A stretch of DNA of 64,000 bases from Hofstenia miamia. Its lineage: Eukaryota; Xenacoelomorpha; Acoela. The stretch is taken from assembly GCA_004352715.1 (NCBI GenBank), contig SCFE01000100.1, forward strand, positions 99,376 to 163,375, written 5' to 3'. The notes beneath the pieces were generated by a model that saw only the letters and a program-made list of their open reading frames with translations, had not been told where the DNA came from and made no database searches. The first letter of the stretch is position 1. The number at the start of each line of letters is the position of its first letter. The translations under genes and the position numbers were made by a program. Below are positions 44,576 to 55,908 of this stretch, piece after piece.

Positions 44576-46063
44576 CATTTTAGAATTAATACTTTAACAT
44601 ACAAATTTAAAAACTAAGAATTTGACAAATTTAAAATTGAAGTAATTTTTAAAGAATAGCAATAAATAACAAAACGAATTATTTATTAAAAACTGTCAAA
44701 TTCTTAGGAAAATACTTACGTGAAACTTTACGCGCATGGATCTTTCTTACCAAATGTTTGCAACCACATAATGTAATGAGAAATGACATTTGCAAGGAAC
44801 AGAATAAACAAAAAATCAAGCAGAATCTTAAAAAGCATGCATAGAATTCTTTTAAGTGACGTAATAAATTATCTTGTAATTAAAGGTGAATATACATTAT
44901 TCAAATATAAAAATACAATCCGAATCTAATTTCAAATAGCTTTTTTTCTAAATACAAATAAATATTTATTGACACCGAACTAATCAAGCAAAATCAAATG
45001 ATAATGTACGATCAATTTTACTTGCTATATTTATGAATATAATTCGAACAGTTAAAGTAATATACATTCTGGGGTAGATTTTTACTAATTAAATGATACA
45101 TCCAAAAATTAAAACATTTTTGTTCAACAAATTTTTTTAATGTCTCTAACCAAGTCGAATTACTGATATCATCGAATTTTTTGAAATTTCAGTAAAATAT
45201 GAAATACTAAGCTTAGTAAACAATAAAATTTTAACATTTGTAGGAAGCTGTGATAAACTCGAGTAGGAAACAAGACTGAGTTAATGTATATTTTTTTATC
45301 AGACTGTTAAAGAATCCTAGTGGGGCTTCCTTAATGAGAATTACATATTTATATATTAAGTATGCAATATATTTAAATTAGCTTCAATCCTTAATGCATC
45401 ATTTTTTAAAAATTATTTATTTCAGTTTTTGGAGATGGGTCTATGAATTCATTGTGAAAAACCGCCCGAAATTAATTTCATTTATAAACAGTGAATATAT
45501 TATTAAAATTTTACTAAATTCGATGAAATCATTAACACGGGTGTTTTGAGAAATCTTTATCGGTCAAATTGTTTTGGAAAATTGATTTTTAGTTCTTGAA
45601 GAATGCAGCAAATTTTCTTAAAAAACTACCCCAGAAGCTATAATTAATTTAATGATTAGAAATTTATTCAAAAACTGGAGTATCGCACGGGGTTGAGATG
45701 AATGTATTACGTTGAATTCTAGATGATTGCGATTCAAAAACAGATATTGATTTAAAACAGAACAAACGATAATTTTGAGTTGTGCAGAATACACATTTAA
45801 ATAAAGAAAACTAAAAATAATGCAATTCTTCCAATAAAAAATTGGGGACGCTTTAATAATCCAACCGCAAATAATAGAGCATTCAATTAAAATAAATGCT
45901 TCATGCTATTTGCTTTACATTTACTCTGCTTTTATTCAAAGAAACCACTTGCAACAACAGTAAATGTAAACATTACTAAAAATCCATACGTTCGGTTTGT
46001 CTTTTTTACTGTTGTCTAAGCATATTTTAGACATTACAAAATTATACCATTTTCAGATAAGAT
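44576..46063. other. AT-rich intergenic DNA
   Basis: No coding region, tRNA or repeat family recognised. Confidence 0.5.
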
Positions 46064-46071
46064 AACGTAAC

Positions 46072-47354
46072 GGTGCGCTATAATTTGTTCCAACATAAAA
46101 TGTTCCAATTTGTCCCTTTAACGTAAATTTGTGGACATTTAACAATAATGCAAAATTAATAACCTTGTTAAATTAGATATTGACGTTTCTGAGAAAATTG
46201 GTTTTGGAATTTAGATCGAGAAAAATTGATTTGAGAGTTGCTACTGCTAATTCAACGAAATTTCTTTGTTAGCTGATTTAGATTTACAATGTTAGCGATC
46301 GAAAATAAAAAGCAATGAAAGAAATTTAATTTATAATGCACTTAAAAGCTACATTTCATAGTTATTCATTTTAATTTTAGCGGTTATTTTCTAATTGTTT
46401 TATTATGGAATCGAAATCAAGTTTCTGTTTTAAATGAACACTACTACTTAAAATATGTCTTGTAGAGTATCGTAAATGATTACAAACTAACGACAGGAAA
46501 TGCATCAATCCTAGTGTGTATCCTTGAAGAACCTTATATGGTTTTTCATTGACGTATGCTCGGACTTAATTGTATTTCAACATTAAAAGGTAAATTTTAT
46601 GTTAATTGACAGTTTATTTTTAAAATAGCATGTAGAACGCAAACAAATATTAATATCATACAACAGTTTGTGGCATTTGAAATATTTTATCTCAACTATG
46701 AATAAGGTAGATTTGTTCAGATAAAAATTATTCTATAAATATTGAAAAACACGAAAATTGTGCTAGTAAACCAATATTGTCTATAACATAATTTCACTTT
46801 ATGTGTTAATATGAATTTAAATAATTTTGTCTTACATATAATGCAAACAAACAGTAACTATAAAAATATATTTACAGCGTTTGTAACATCCGAATTATTT
46901 AATGTTTACGGAGATTCGGTAGGAGTTTGACCTACTATTTCCATACATAAGTATGGCTGTGTTATTTACACTACGAATCTTCAAGTAAATAAATAAATAC
47001 TAAAATTAAAATTCACATTCATATTGACAATACAATGAAAACTGCAACTGCTACTAAAAGACAATTTATTAATAATGGAAGTTAACGTAGCTGCTATTTA
47101 AGTTACGATCTATTTCAAATTTATTACCGCAAACAGTATAGATTACTCAACAACATTAACACAATGGTTCACGAAAGCTCCAACAAATTTATTATCAACG
47201 TGAAATTTAATGCTAAATTAATCCATTCTCAGAATCTTCAATTCAATATCTAATTTACCACATTGGTTATTTTTGCTTTAATATGAAATGTCTATAAGTG
47301 AACATTAAAGGGACATTTTGGAACATTTTACGTTGGAACAAATTACGTGATGCC
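46072..47354. mobile_element. Non-autonomous DNA transposon (1283 bp) with about 65-bp TIRs and exact 8-bp duplication
   Basis: Left end GGTGCGCTATAATTTGTTCC and right end, reversed, GGCATCACGTAATTTGTTCC. The repeats continue inward for about 65 bases (shared CCAAC.TAAAATGTTCCAA and TGTCCCTTTAA blocks). AACGTAAC flanks both sides (46064-46071, 47355-47362). Eight-base duplications fit hAT, Merlin or P superfamilies; termini beginning GG fit Merlin better than hAT. No transposase seen inside. Confidence 0.85.
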
Positions 47355-47362
47355 AACGTAAC

Positions 47363-47694
47363 TCTAATTTAATTAGTAATATATTTAGTATTTGATTATC
47401 ATTCACATAGAAGTGTTAAAATTTAATATTTAATGTGATATTGTATCAGAATTACGATTTTTTAGCAGGAATCGTTGGATTTTATAATACTTTAGTTAAT
47501 GCTTATATATTTCCTGTTTAATTACAAAGCATTTCAGGTTCAGTACTTTTTATTTAATATAAATTTATTAAAACGCTATATTTAGATATTCTCCAAACTG
47601 TATTTGCTCATTTAGTTTAAATGTTAGTTGAATATTCTATTAACTAAAGCAAACTCAGAATTTTTTTAATGCTTAATTTTAGCATTTGACATAA
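47363..47694. other. AT-rich DNA without recognised features
   Basis: Nothing beyond low-complexity AT sequence up to the inverted duplication. Confidence 0.4.
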
Positions 47695-48372
47695 TCCTAA
47701 GGCGAAGGTATAGAACAGGATGCACGCTGACAAAATAAACACTAATCCAGGGTAAAGAACGATAAGAAATGCAATAACAGACTTAAATAGTTCAAAAAAT
47801 AATAGATATAGACCGTTATCTTTACACAATTAAGCAAATTCGTAGCACTCAGTATATATTTAAGGATATTAACAAAGAAAACTTGGAATTCATAAAATAA
47901 TTAACTGTTATTAAAAAATTGTAAGATTTAAAAGTATATTTATGTGAATCTTTGCATTTTTTGCGAAAATCAAGTCGTTATTTGAGATGTTCAAATTGGA
48001 ACTTTTATGTTTTGCATTTTCAGAGAATTTGTTATCCCGATTTGTATTTATTTCCTTATTTTGATTACTGATTAGTAAAACCGAATTTCTAGCTAGCGTG
48101 GTTGCGTTGCATACATTTTTAATGCATAAATATGCATTCCATTATTGTTATAAATATATTTTGAATAGTGCGGATGTACAGTAACTCCTGGGTGCTTTTA
48201 GCATGGGCCTATTATATGCAATATTATTGAAAATTCAAATAAATTTGCTGAAAGTTTTATATGCATGAAGTATTTTCATACTTATTGAACATGTATATGG
48301 GACTCAAAATAAGGCCTTTTATAATTGAAGAGTGTAGTGCAAGAACCCATTTTGTGCAATTTGATTCAAAAC
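47695..48372 (+). repeat. Left arm of a large inverted duplication
   Basis: The reverse complement of this arm matches 49051-49715 over almost its whole length, roughly 85% by eye, from GGCGAAGGTATAGAACAGG at the outer end to CACAAAATGGGTTCTTGC near the inner end. On the minus strand a membrane-like frame (SVIAFLIVLYPGLVFILSA) is kept in both arms, although one copy is stopped earlier. Confidence 0.85.
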
Positions 48373-49050
48373 GTTTACGTTTGCATCTTTGCTTATGTAG
48401 TGTCTGTTAACGGTTTCCTCATGAAGCCATAATAATCAAAAGCAGGGTCATGTCACTTGTTTTGCACCCAACAGCATGTAGTTCATCTTCACACAATTCT
48501 AAAGCAATCGATTTGGCAATTTTGTCAATTAACAGGTTCTTCAATTATGTTTTACTTAACAAAACCTCATTGTAGATTTAATAAAATATCTCGTTTTGAC
48601 ATTTAAATCTGTTGTCGTAATTAACATTTTCCTCAGAAAGGTGCAATAGCCTAAGTAGATTGATTCAATTCAGATATTTTTACAGAGGTAGCCGTTGCCT
48701 TTAATAATGTGGGGAATCCATATATGTACAAGTCGCCATAAATAAGTTTTTTAAGTACAAAACGCCATCTATGATTTATTAAAAGGATCATTTATACGAA
48801 TATATTTATATACATATACATCGTCTAAAACTAAAGTTTTATTGTAATGAAATTGTTGCAAACTCATTAAAGAAGCATGAGAGAAATGTCAGGTCGGCTT
48901 CAATCATTCGAAAAGGTACTTTAATTTATGATTTATATTCTTGATGCGAAAATTTTTAACAACGATTTAAATTTTCAAAAAATGTAATCAAATATTCTCT
49001 TTCTATACAAAAACTTCCTCAATAAATAAAACTAAAAAAAGGCAACTTCT
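48373..49050. other. Spacer between the inverted arms
   Basis: 678 bases of unique AT-rich sequence. No transposase, RNA gene or ORF recognised. Confidence 0.6.
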
Positions 49051-49715
49051 CGTTTTGTATCAAATTTCACAAAATGGGTTCTTGCACTACATGTTTCAAT
49101 TATAAAAGGCCTTATTTTGAGTCCCATATACATATGAAAATTCTTCATGCATATAACACTTTGAGTAAATTTATTTGAATTTTCGGTAATTGCATATGAC
49201 CGGCCCATGCTAATAGCATTCAAGAGATACTGTACATCCGCACTATTCAAAATATATTTATAACGATAGCGGAATGCATATTTATGAATTAAAAATCTAT
49301 TCAACGCGATCACACCAGCTAGAAATTCGGTTTTACTAATCAGTAATTAGAATGTGGAAATAAATGCAAATCAGGAAAACAAATTCTCTGAAAATGCAAA
49401 GCGGTTGCAAAGCTTAAAAATTCCAATTTAAACATTTCAAATAAGTATAGATTTGCATAAATATACTTAAATATACTTTAATATCTTGTAATTTGTTTAA
49501 TAACAGATATTTATTTTTTGAATTTCAAGTTTTCTTTGCTAATATCCTTAAATATATACCGCGTGCTACGAATTTGGTTAACTATGTGAAGTTATCGGTC
49601 TATATCTAGTATTTTTTGAACTATTCATGTCTGTTATTGCATTTCTCATTGCTTTATACCCTATAATAGTGTTTATTTCGTCCGCGTGCACCCTATTCTA
49701 TACCTTCGCCTAATT
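49051..49715 (-). repeat. Right arm of the large inverted duplication
   Basis: Pairs with 47695-48372. A 93-codon frame lies across its inner half on the minus strand but resembles no protein I know, and the other arm does not keep it open, so I do not call it a gene. Confidence 0.85.
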
Positions 49716-50093
49716 CTAATAATAAATGAAAATGATTTTACTAATAAGCGATGTTTCTTGAACACATACTTTTCAATGAGCCTTAGCTAAACTGCATTAA
49801 CGTAATAATTCCATTATATTCTAAATTTGTTACGATAAACCTATGCTTATCATCAAATTATATTTAGTCAAACCATTTGTAAAAATATGGGTACTACTTC
49901 ACATTTGAAGAAATAGTTTTTAATTAAATGCATTAAATGATTGAAATCAGAATTTTATTATTAAATAATTTACATAATTTAACATGGTCAAGTATAATTT
50001 AGAATAGAATTGTGCATGGCAGACTTAATTCATTTAAGAGCATTTATAATATTTTGTTTGGGAAAACAAATAGAATAATTACATTTTGGTTTT
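49716..50093. other. AT-rich upstream region of the Josephin gene
   Basis: No TATA box or other promoter element can be singled out. Confidence 0.4.
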
Positions 50094-50112
50094 AGAATCT
50101 ATGTTGTATTAG
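50094..50112 (+). promoter_or_regulatory. Splice-acceptor-like sites before the Josephin ATG, with a tiny upstream ORF
   Basis: TTTTGGTTTTAG ends at 50095 and a second TATTAG at 50112; the main ATG is at 50124. If the first acceptor is used, the leader contains ATG at 50101 with an in-frame TAG three codons later, a minimal uORF that could lower translation. Confidence 0.4.
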
Positions 50113-50123
50113 TACAATATTAA

Positions 50124-50451
50124 ATGAAAAAGCGAGGATCTTTTGAACGCAAGCCTGCATTAGACGTTTCGAAGATTTACCATGAAAAACAGAGCAAAGA
50201 ATTGTGCGCTCTTCATGCATTAAATAATGTTTTTCAAGATAGGGTAGCTTTTACAAAACAAGATTTAGACGCAATATGTCAAGCGTATGTATTTTCCTAT
50301 CTCATTTCTATTTAATTAATTTTAGAATGTCTCCCGCATATACTATTAGTCCACATCGCAGTGTTCTTGGTCTTGGCAATTACGATGTTAATGTTGTGAT
50401 GGCTGCTTTGAACCGCAGAGGTTTTGAAGTTGTTTGGTGGGATAAGCGAAG
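50124..50451 (+). CDS. Josephin-domain deubiquitinase, 5' two exons only
   Basis: Exon 1 is 50124-50284, a 41-bp intron with GTATGT...TTTTAG is 50285-50325, and exon 2 is 50326-50451, ending before the donor GTAATT. Joined, the frame is continuous (94 codons plus 2 bases). Exon 1 has [20 protein letters not shown], the Josephin active-site Cys (C28) in its usual setting. Exon 2 has [20 protein letters not shown] and VVWWDKRR, both hallmarks of the Josephin-1/2 type. Such enzymes are Cys proteases that remove ubiquitin. The rest of the domain, including the catalytic His (HW motif), is not found in the next 8 kb, which is full of repeats. The gene may be truncated, have a very long intron, or be broken by misassembly. 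Confidence 0.85.
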
Positions 50452-50580
50452 GTAATTTAACCTCGTTGGAGGCGTAATATCAAATTTTATATTGAATTAT
50501 AAGGTTCCTATGGATATATTAATAAAAAACCAATAGCATAGAACAGCCAAAATTGCTATCATAGTTTTAATTTTATTAAT

Positions 50581-51055
50581 GTATACTCTTTTGAGTACAT
50601 TGACGTTAAAATGACCAAATATTGAACAAATGCAACATTTTATAATATTTTGTTACCTTACTTTACTGGTATTTATCATATTATACTCTAACAGAAAAGC
50701 AAGTTGAATCGTCATAAGCACAGAGAAAAACATCACATTTGCTGCATTTGAAATGGATTTGTCAGGAGAAAGAAGGATTATGGCATTGATTTTGTTTTCA
50801 TGTGATATGTTGAGGCCAGTGGTCAAATTTATAATAACAAAATTCATCAATAGGAAGAAGCTGGATTGCTTTATATTTCATTGCTTAAAAAGTAGGTATT
50901 GAAATTGTACGTCCTTGTGGTTTTTGAATAAATGTACCCTTTATAGGTGTTTCACATAAATTAGACATAAAATAATATCACGAGATTTGTAGATGTTTGT
51001 CTTGTCTAACATAATTTTTTGCATAACACAACGTCAATGTACTCTTTTGAGTACA
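50581..51055. mobile_element. MITE-like element with TIRs GTATACTCTTTTGAGTACATTG
   Basis: The left end GTATACTCTTTTGAGTACATTGACGTT matches the reverse complement of the right end over about 24 of 28 bases. The interior is AT-rich without coding. It lies in the presumed intron after Josephin exon 2. A similar terminus (TATACTCGAAAGAGTACACTG) occurs at 52233. Confidence 0.55.
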
Positions 51056-51306
51056 CATATATTTTTAATTATTAAACGGCCACATCTTAGGAATTCAACT
51101 ATCTATGCTCAATACAATGTTTATCACATTATATTTTCATAGCTATTTATATATATATGTGCAATATTAATGCTACAAATTAATAATAGCTTATGTGTTT
51201 GCCTTGAACATTTTGACATGACTTTTGCGCTATAGAAATTTCATATAGAAAATGCTTAACATGTTGTAGCAAAGAAAACACTAAAAGAGAATAATTACGT
51301 TTACTA
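51056..51306. other. AT-rich intronic or intergenic DNA
   Basis: Nothing recognised. Confidence 0.4.
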
Positions 51307-51318
51307 AGTTTAGTAGTC

Positions 51319-52160
51319 GGGGTTACTCTACCAGTCAACAGATCAAGTCCGTGACTCTTCCCCTGGAAGTGTACCCGCTAGGGCCGGATCTTGTATCATG
51401 CTTGACCTCTGGCGACCCCTGGCACGCAGAGTGCTGATCTGTGTTGAGTCTGATCAGCAGGAGTGAAGCCGAAGGCCGAGCTTCATGAGAGGGTTGCGCC
51501 TCTCTACAGCTTTCACCAACCAAGGCTANNNNNNNNNNNNNNNNNNNNNNNNNNNNNNNNNNNNNNNNNNNNNNNNNNNNNNNNNNNNNNNNNNNNNNNN
51601 NNNNNNNNNNNNNNNNNNNNNNNNNNNNNNNNNNNNNNNNNNNNNNNNNNNNNNNNNNNNNNNNNNNNNNNNNNNNNNNNNNNNNNNNNNNNNNNNNNNN
51701 NNNNNNNNNNNNNNNNNCCTCTCTACAGCTTTCACCAACCAAGGCTACTAACTGAGGTAACTCGTGAGCACTTGCGTCTGCCTGTTATGGAACCCATGAC
51801 GAAGCAAAGCTCCCTCATAGGTAAGGCTCAGCAAATGCTGGCCTGGGCCTATCTAGAGGCCAGAGACAGAGGAAAATCCTCTGTATAACTGCCCTCGTAG
51901 ACGCACTCTACGGCTCTGGGCATAGACGTCGCCGTCTGCTCCTCAGAACAGACAGTCTCACATCACCGTCACCGCCCCCATATGTGCTCCCGCACACATG
52001 GCAGCACCTTCTTCTACCCTATTGTTTAACGTCCACTCCTGGTTCGGGACTCCGCGAAGAGACGCGCCCATCGAGTATTGGCTCAGCGTCTCCGCCTACC
52101 CAGGAACCACCACATGGAGGTTACTCTCCAGGACGATTCGGGCGTAGCCCTTGGGTTCCC
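51319..52160. mobile_element. GC-rich insertion flanked by a 12-bp direct repeat, probable retroposon
   Basis: AAGTTTAGTAGT occurs at 51307-51318 and again at 52161-52172. The sequence between is roughly half GC against about 30% for the surroundings. It has no inverted termini and no long ORF. A 12-bp duplication without TIRs points to target-primed retroposition (a SINE or other non-autonomous element). No poly-A tail is visible on either strand and no convincing tRNA-type promoter. A 189-N gap lies inside. Confidence 0.65.
51529..51717. other. Gap of 189 N flanked by a 30-bp identical repeat
   Basis: The 30 bases 51499-51528 and 51718-51747 are identical (beginning CCTCTCTACAGC, ending CCAAGGCTA). 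This suggests overlapping contig ends, so the gap may not exist, or else a tandem repeat. Confidence 0.85.
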
Positions 52161-52172
52161 AAGTTTAGTAGT

Positions 52173-53510
52173 AAAATTTCTTGCGCACCAATACCGTAAT
52201 TTCGATATTTATGTGATTACCTATTTATCATGTATACTCGAAAGAGTACACTGCCGACGACGAGGTTAAGTGTTCGATTTTTTGTAGTTCATACAAAAAT
52301 TATAGCAATGCAAAATAGTTGCTGCTTTAGTTCGTTGCATCTCAGTAAATAATTATTGTTTATAGTATTGATTGCAATTCGTTTAAATTCATATACACAA
52401 TTGGTGTCTGTGTGGTCTCGAAATCTGGAATTGTCTACAGCTTTGTGGAAATTAAGTTGCTACTTTGAACTGTCTTGAATTTCATCCCGTCTAACTTAGG
52501 AACGTCTACAATTATCCTTGTTCTAATTACATCCAAACACATGTGGATTAAAATCATTGTCAATGATTGAGATTCTAATATCCATTTCAGAATTTCATAT
52601 TTGTAGATTTATTTATTTGCAAATGAGATTTTTTTGCTTTGTTGTTTTTATTGTAATACTTCGAACTATTCACTCAAGAGGGGTTTTTTGAACTCGATCA
52701 TCGTTGGAAGTTTTTTAGGAAATACATAAAACTTAACATCTAGGTTTAACTTTTGTACCGCGCAGTAAAATATCTCCTATAAACAGCGCAAAAAGAGGCA
52801 TTATGTTTTGACGAGACTAAGGCAAAACACATTGCGTGCTATCACAGCCAACTTGATTTAAGTTTTGTGGTTTCATGTTAACAAAATTCTACTTACCTTC
52901 TGACTTGAAAAAACTAGACATTTTCGACAGTTATTGCATACTATTCTTCTATCAGGGTAGGCCTTGCATCATTTTGTTCTAATTTGATTTCTTCCCGCCT
53001 GGTTCATCTGCGAACATTGAATTGCTACCGCCTTCCGACATATATAAAATATCACATCTTTCCATGTCAGATCTTGGTTATAAATTTAGGCGTAGACCCA
53101 GTTAGGCAGCACTGGTGATTTTAATTTTTAATTTCTAAAGTTTTCTTTATTGAAAATATATGCTTACAAGTTTTAAAGTTAAGAATAAAAACGTGTTTAT
53201 TAAATTCATTAGGATATTCGTTATAGCAAATAAAGCTTTTAAACAAATTACTTTCCTTCAGTGTGATATTTTTTAATTTACTAAGTGCATTTAATTTAAT
53301 ATTATTTATGCTAATTAGTTCATCTTTGAAGAGCAGTGGAAACATTTCATTTACAGATTAATGAATACATGAAGTCCTCAAATGATGATGAATAATATTT
53401 CGAACTGCTCTACGATTAGTTTGCATTTGTGCTATTGAGGACCATTGCTATCCATTTCTACAAATATATGAATTTCTTTTGATTCGATTGATTATTCGCC
53501 GCCTCTTATA
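52173..53510. other. AT-rich DNA without recognised gene
   Basis: Apart from the MITE-like terminus at 52233-52260 I see no feature. Confidence 0.4.
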
Positions 53511-53519
53511 TTTCTTCAA

Positions 53520-55438
53520 TTTCACCGTCAGTGTTGACAGAGCTCCACAATATGCTCGATTTAACAGTGACTTTCTATCACTTAATGCTGCTCTCTCATC
53601 TTCGTTCCCCGTTTTTAGTTGATGATTGGTTCACCTTCTTAAACCAAGTTATTTCTTCTTATGTTCCTCGTATTCGGAAAAAGCGTGCTTCTCTTCCTTT
53701 CTATTTTTCGTCCCCTCCTTGAATAAATTGGAGTCTTACAAACGCCATTCTGGTACTACTGTTTCTCCGAAGCTTGCTTCTCTCACAGAAGGTGTTATCA
53801 ATTTTATGGAACTTGACAAAGTCTCTCTTCTGTCTAGCTTCTCGTCCAGTTCTCTTCAAGACTCTTATTCCTCCCTGCGTTCTCTTCATTCGAAGCCAGA
53901 GCTTCCCAATTAGAGATGGAATCTTCTTTCTGCTCACTCTGACCTGGAGAAAGCTGATCTGTTCAACGCGTATTTTGCCTCTAACTTCTCTGAACCTGCC
54001 TCCCCGCTAATCCAACTTTGTGATATTGACTTCAGCGCCCATGATAATTCTCTCATGCTCCCAAGTTGTTTGATCCTTGCTATCCTGATGGTGTCCCTTC
54101 CTTTGTAATTCATGAAACCTCCTCCACGCTTTTTATCAATTTAAAACATCTTTACTCCTTCATTTGCTCCTCTACGCGCTATCCCGCCTGTTGGAAGACA
54201 TTTTGGATTTCTCCGCTGTTAAAATCTAATCAGCTTCCCTCCTCGCATTTCACGTTCTACCGACTCTCTATCATCTTTGAACGCCTTGTTTTTCGTTATG
54301 TATTCCCAAAAATTCGCTACTTTCACTCTGATTGTAATGATCCTGGTTCTATTATCTTTCTTGACATCTCCAAAGCATTTGATCGCCTCCCTCATTCCAT
54401 TCTGCTTGACAAGTTACGTTTATGTGGTTTTGATGCGGATTTCATCGAACTGTTCCAGTCTGACCTGACCAATCGCTACCAATGTGGCTATCTCTTCTCC
54501 CGTCCCCGTTACTAGTGGTGCTTCTCAAGGCTCAGTGTTTGCTGTTCTTTTCTTCCTCGTTGCCATTAACGACCTCCCTCATTCTGTTCTCAACTCGTCT
54601 TGCCTGTTGTATGTCGACGACACTGCGCTTTTTGATTTTGGCTAGTCTTGTTTCTAACATTTCTTCTGATCTTGGGCATTTGTCTATTTGGTCTTCTGTC
54701 AACCATCTTGATTTTAGCGCTACCAAGACATGTGGTATTTCTTTTTCTGTAGCTCCCCCCTTCTGATTTGCCTCTACCTATAAACTTTGCTCCTCATCAT
54801 ACAAATCTTGCTGCAATCTTAAATTGGACTGGACATGTGTCTTTGCGTCTCCGCAAAGCTAATTCCTCGCTATTTGCCCTTATCCGTAATGTTCGTTTTA
54901 ATGCATCGTCCCCTGTGAAACTCTCTTTGTTCAAGTCCATTCCTCGTGCCATTCTTCTCTACGGGTCTCCCTGTTGGTGGCCTTCCCCTTCCTCATTCCA
55001 CTCTATGGAACGTTTCCAGAAGCGTGATCTACTCCTGTTCACTCGCAAATTGGATCTTGATTCTTTTGATTTCATTAAGTTCTCAAATTCCCGCTCCACT
55101 CGCTCTGATGGTGTTGTCACTTTCTCCATTCGTCGTCCAAAGAAACATATCGCACCCTTCACTCGTTTTTCAATCGTGCTTGTACTGCTGCTAATTACAT
55201 CTTGACTCGCAACCCTCCAACAGCGATTGATTTCTTTTCCCCACCACCGAGCTTCAAGAAATCTTTGATGGCTTTCCTTTTTTCTGAGCCCTTCTCTAAC
55301 TTCGCCTACTCTTCCATTTGCTCCTATTTCATCTCCTGTGACTGTCCTCGCTACCGTAAAACTTGACATGTTTTTATTTTCTTGTTGTGTATGCCTTCAG
55401 CGGCTAAATAAAGTCAATTATTATTATTATTATTATTA
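53520..55438 (+). pseudogene. Decayed non-LTR (LINE) retrotransposon, RT domain, with (TTA)n tail
   Basis: Broken plus-strand frames spell, in order, ADLFNAYFASNFSE (near 53955), a pre-RT segment ending KTFWISPLLKS, the RT motif A FLDISKAFDRLPHSILLDKL (near 54355-54415), motif C LLYVDDTALF (catalytic YVDD at 54610-54621), and a C-terminal part with ILLYGSPCWW and ERFQKRDLLLF. The endonuclease at the 5' end is missing or unrecognisable. It ends with AATAAA (55407-55412) and a (TTA)n run (55417-55438), as in CR1/jockey-type LINEs with microsatellite tails. It is more C/T-rich than the host. Many frameshifts make it a dead copy. No flanking duplication found. Confidence 0.85.
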
Positions 55439-55908
55439 GACAATTCGTTTATTAATTGCCTGTGCTGAATGACTGAATGTACTATTTGGTAGATGCTCAC
55501 ATCAAGTACCCAGAGTGGCTTCGTGGATTAGGTAAATTCGCGAGTAGTAATCCTTTGCCAGCAACTGAAATATATTGCTCATGAATCAATTATATTCAAA
55601 AACTGCCTTCTCAGGGTAAATGTTTTTCATTAATGATTTGTAGGTAAAAATGCAGAATGATTATGATTTAGCAACTTGGGAGTACCTTAATCTTTTTTAG
55701 TAAACAAATCCTCTTAAGCTAACATCTTAAGTACTAACATTGACTAAATCGCGTTGCTACTGCATTTTATTTTTAATAAATAAATTATTTGTATTTTAAA
55801 AAAAAGAATTATACTTTAATTTACACCAGTTTGTGAAATCTTGAATATAGTTGTTGTAATGACCACTCTAAAAATTCTGTTTAAATATTTTGTGCTAGTA
55901 ACACACTA
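55439..55908. other. Intergenic DNA without recognised gene
   Basis: AT-rich; the end (TA at 55907-55908) forms the possible target dinucleotide of the Tc1 element. Confidence 0.4.

Noticed and set aside
47644-47829. Membrane-protein gene in the inverted repeat arm
   Set aside because: Short, no splice sites or partner exons recognised, and the copy in the other arm is stopped; mentioned only as a hint in the finding.
55501-55542. Possible 42-bp exon flanked by AG and GTAAAT as the next Josephin exon
   Set aside because: Neither the required phase nor the protein sequence fits a Josephin domain.
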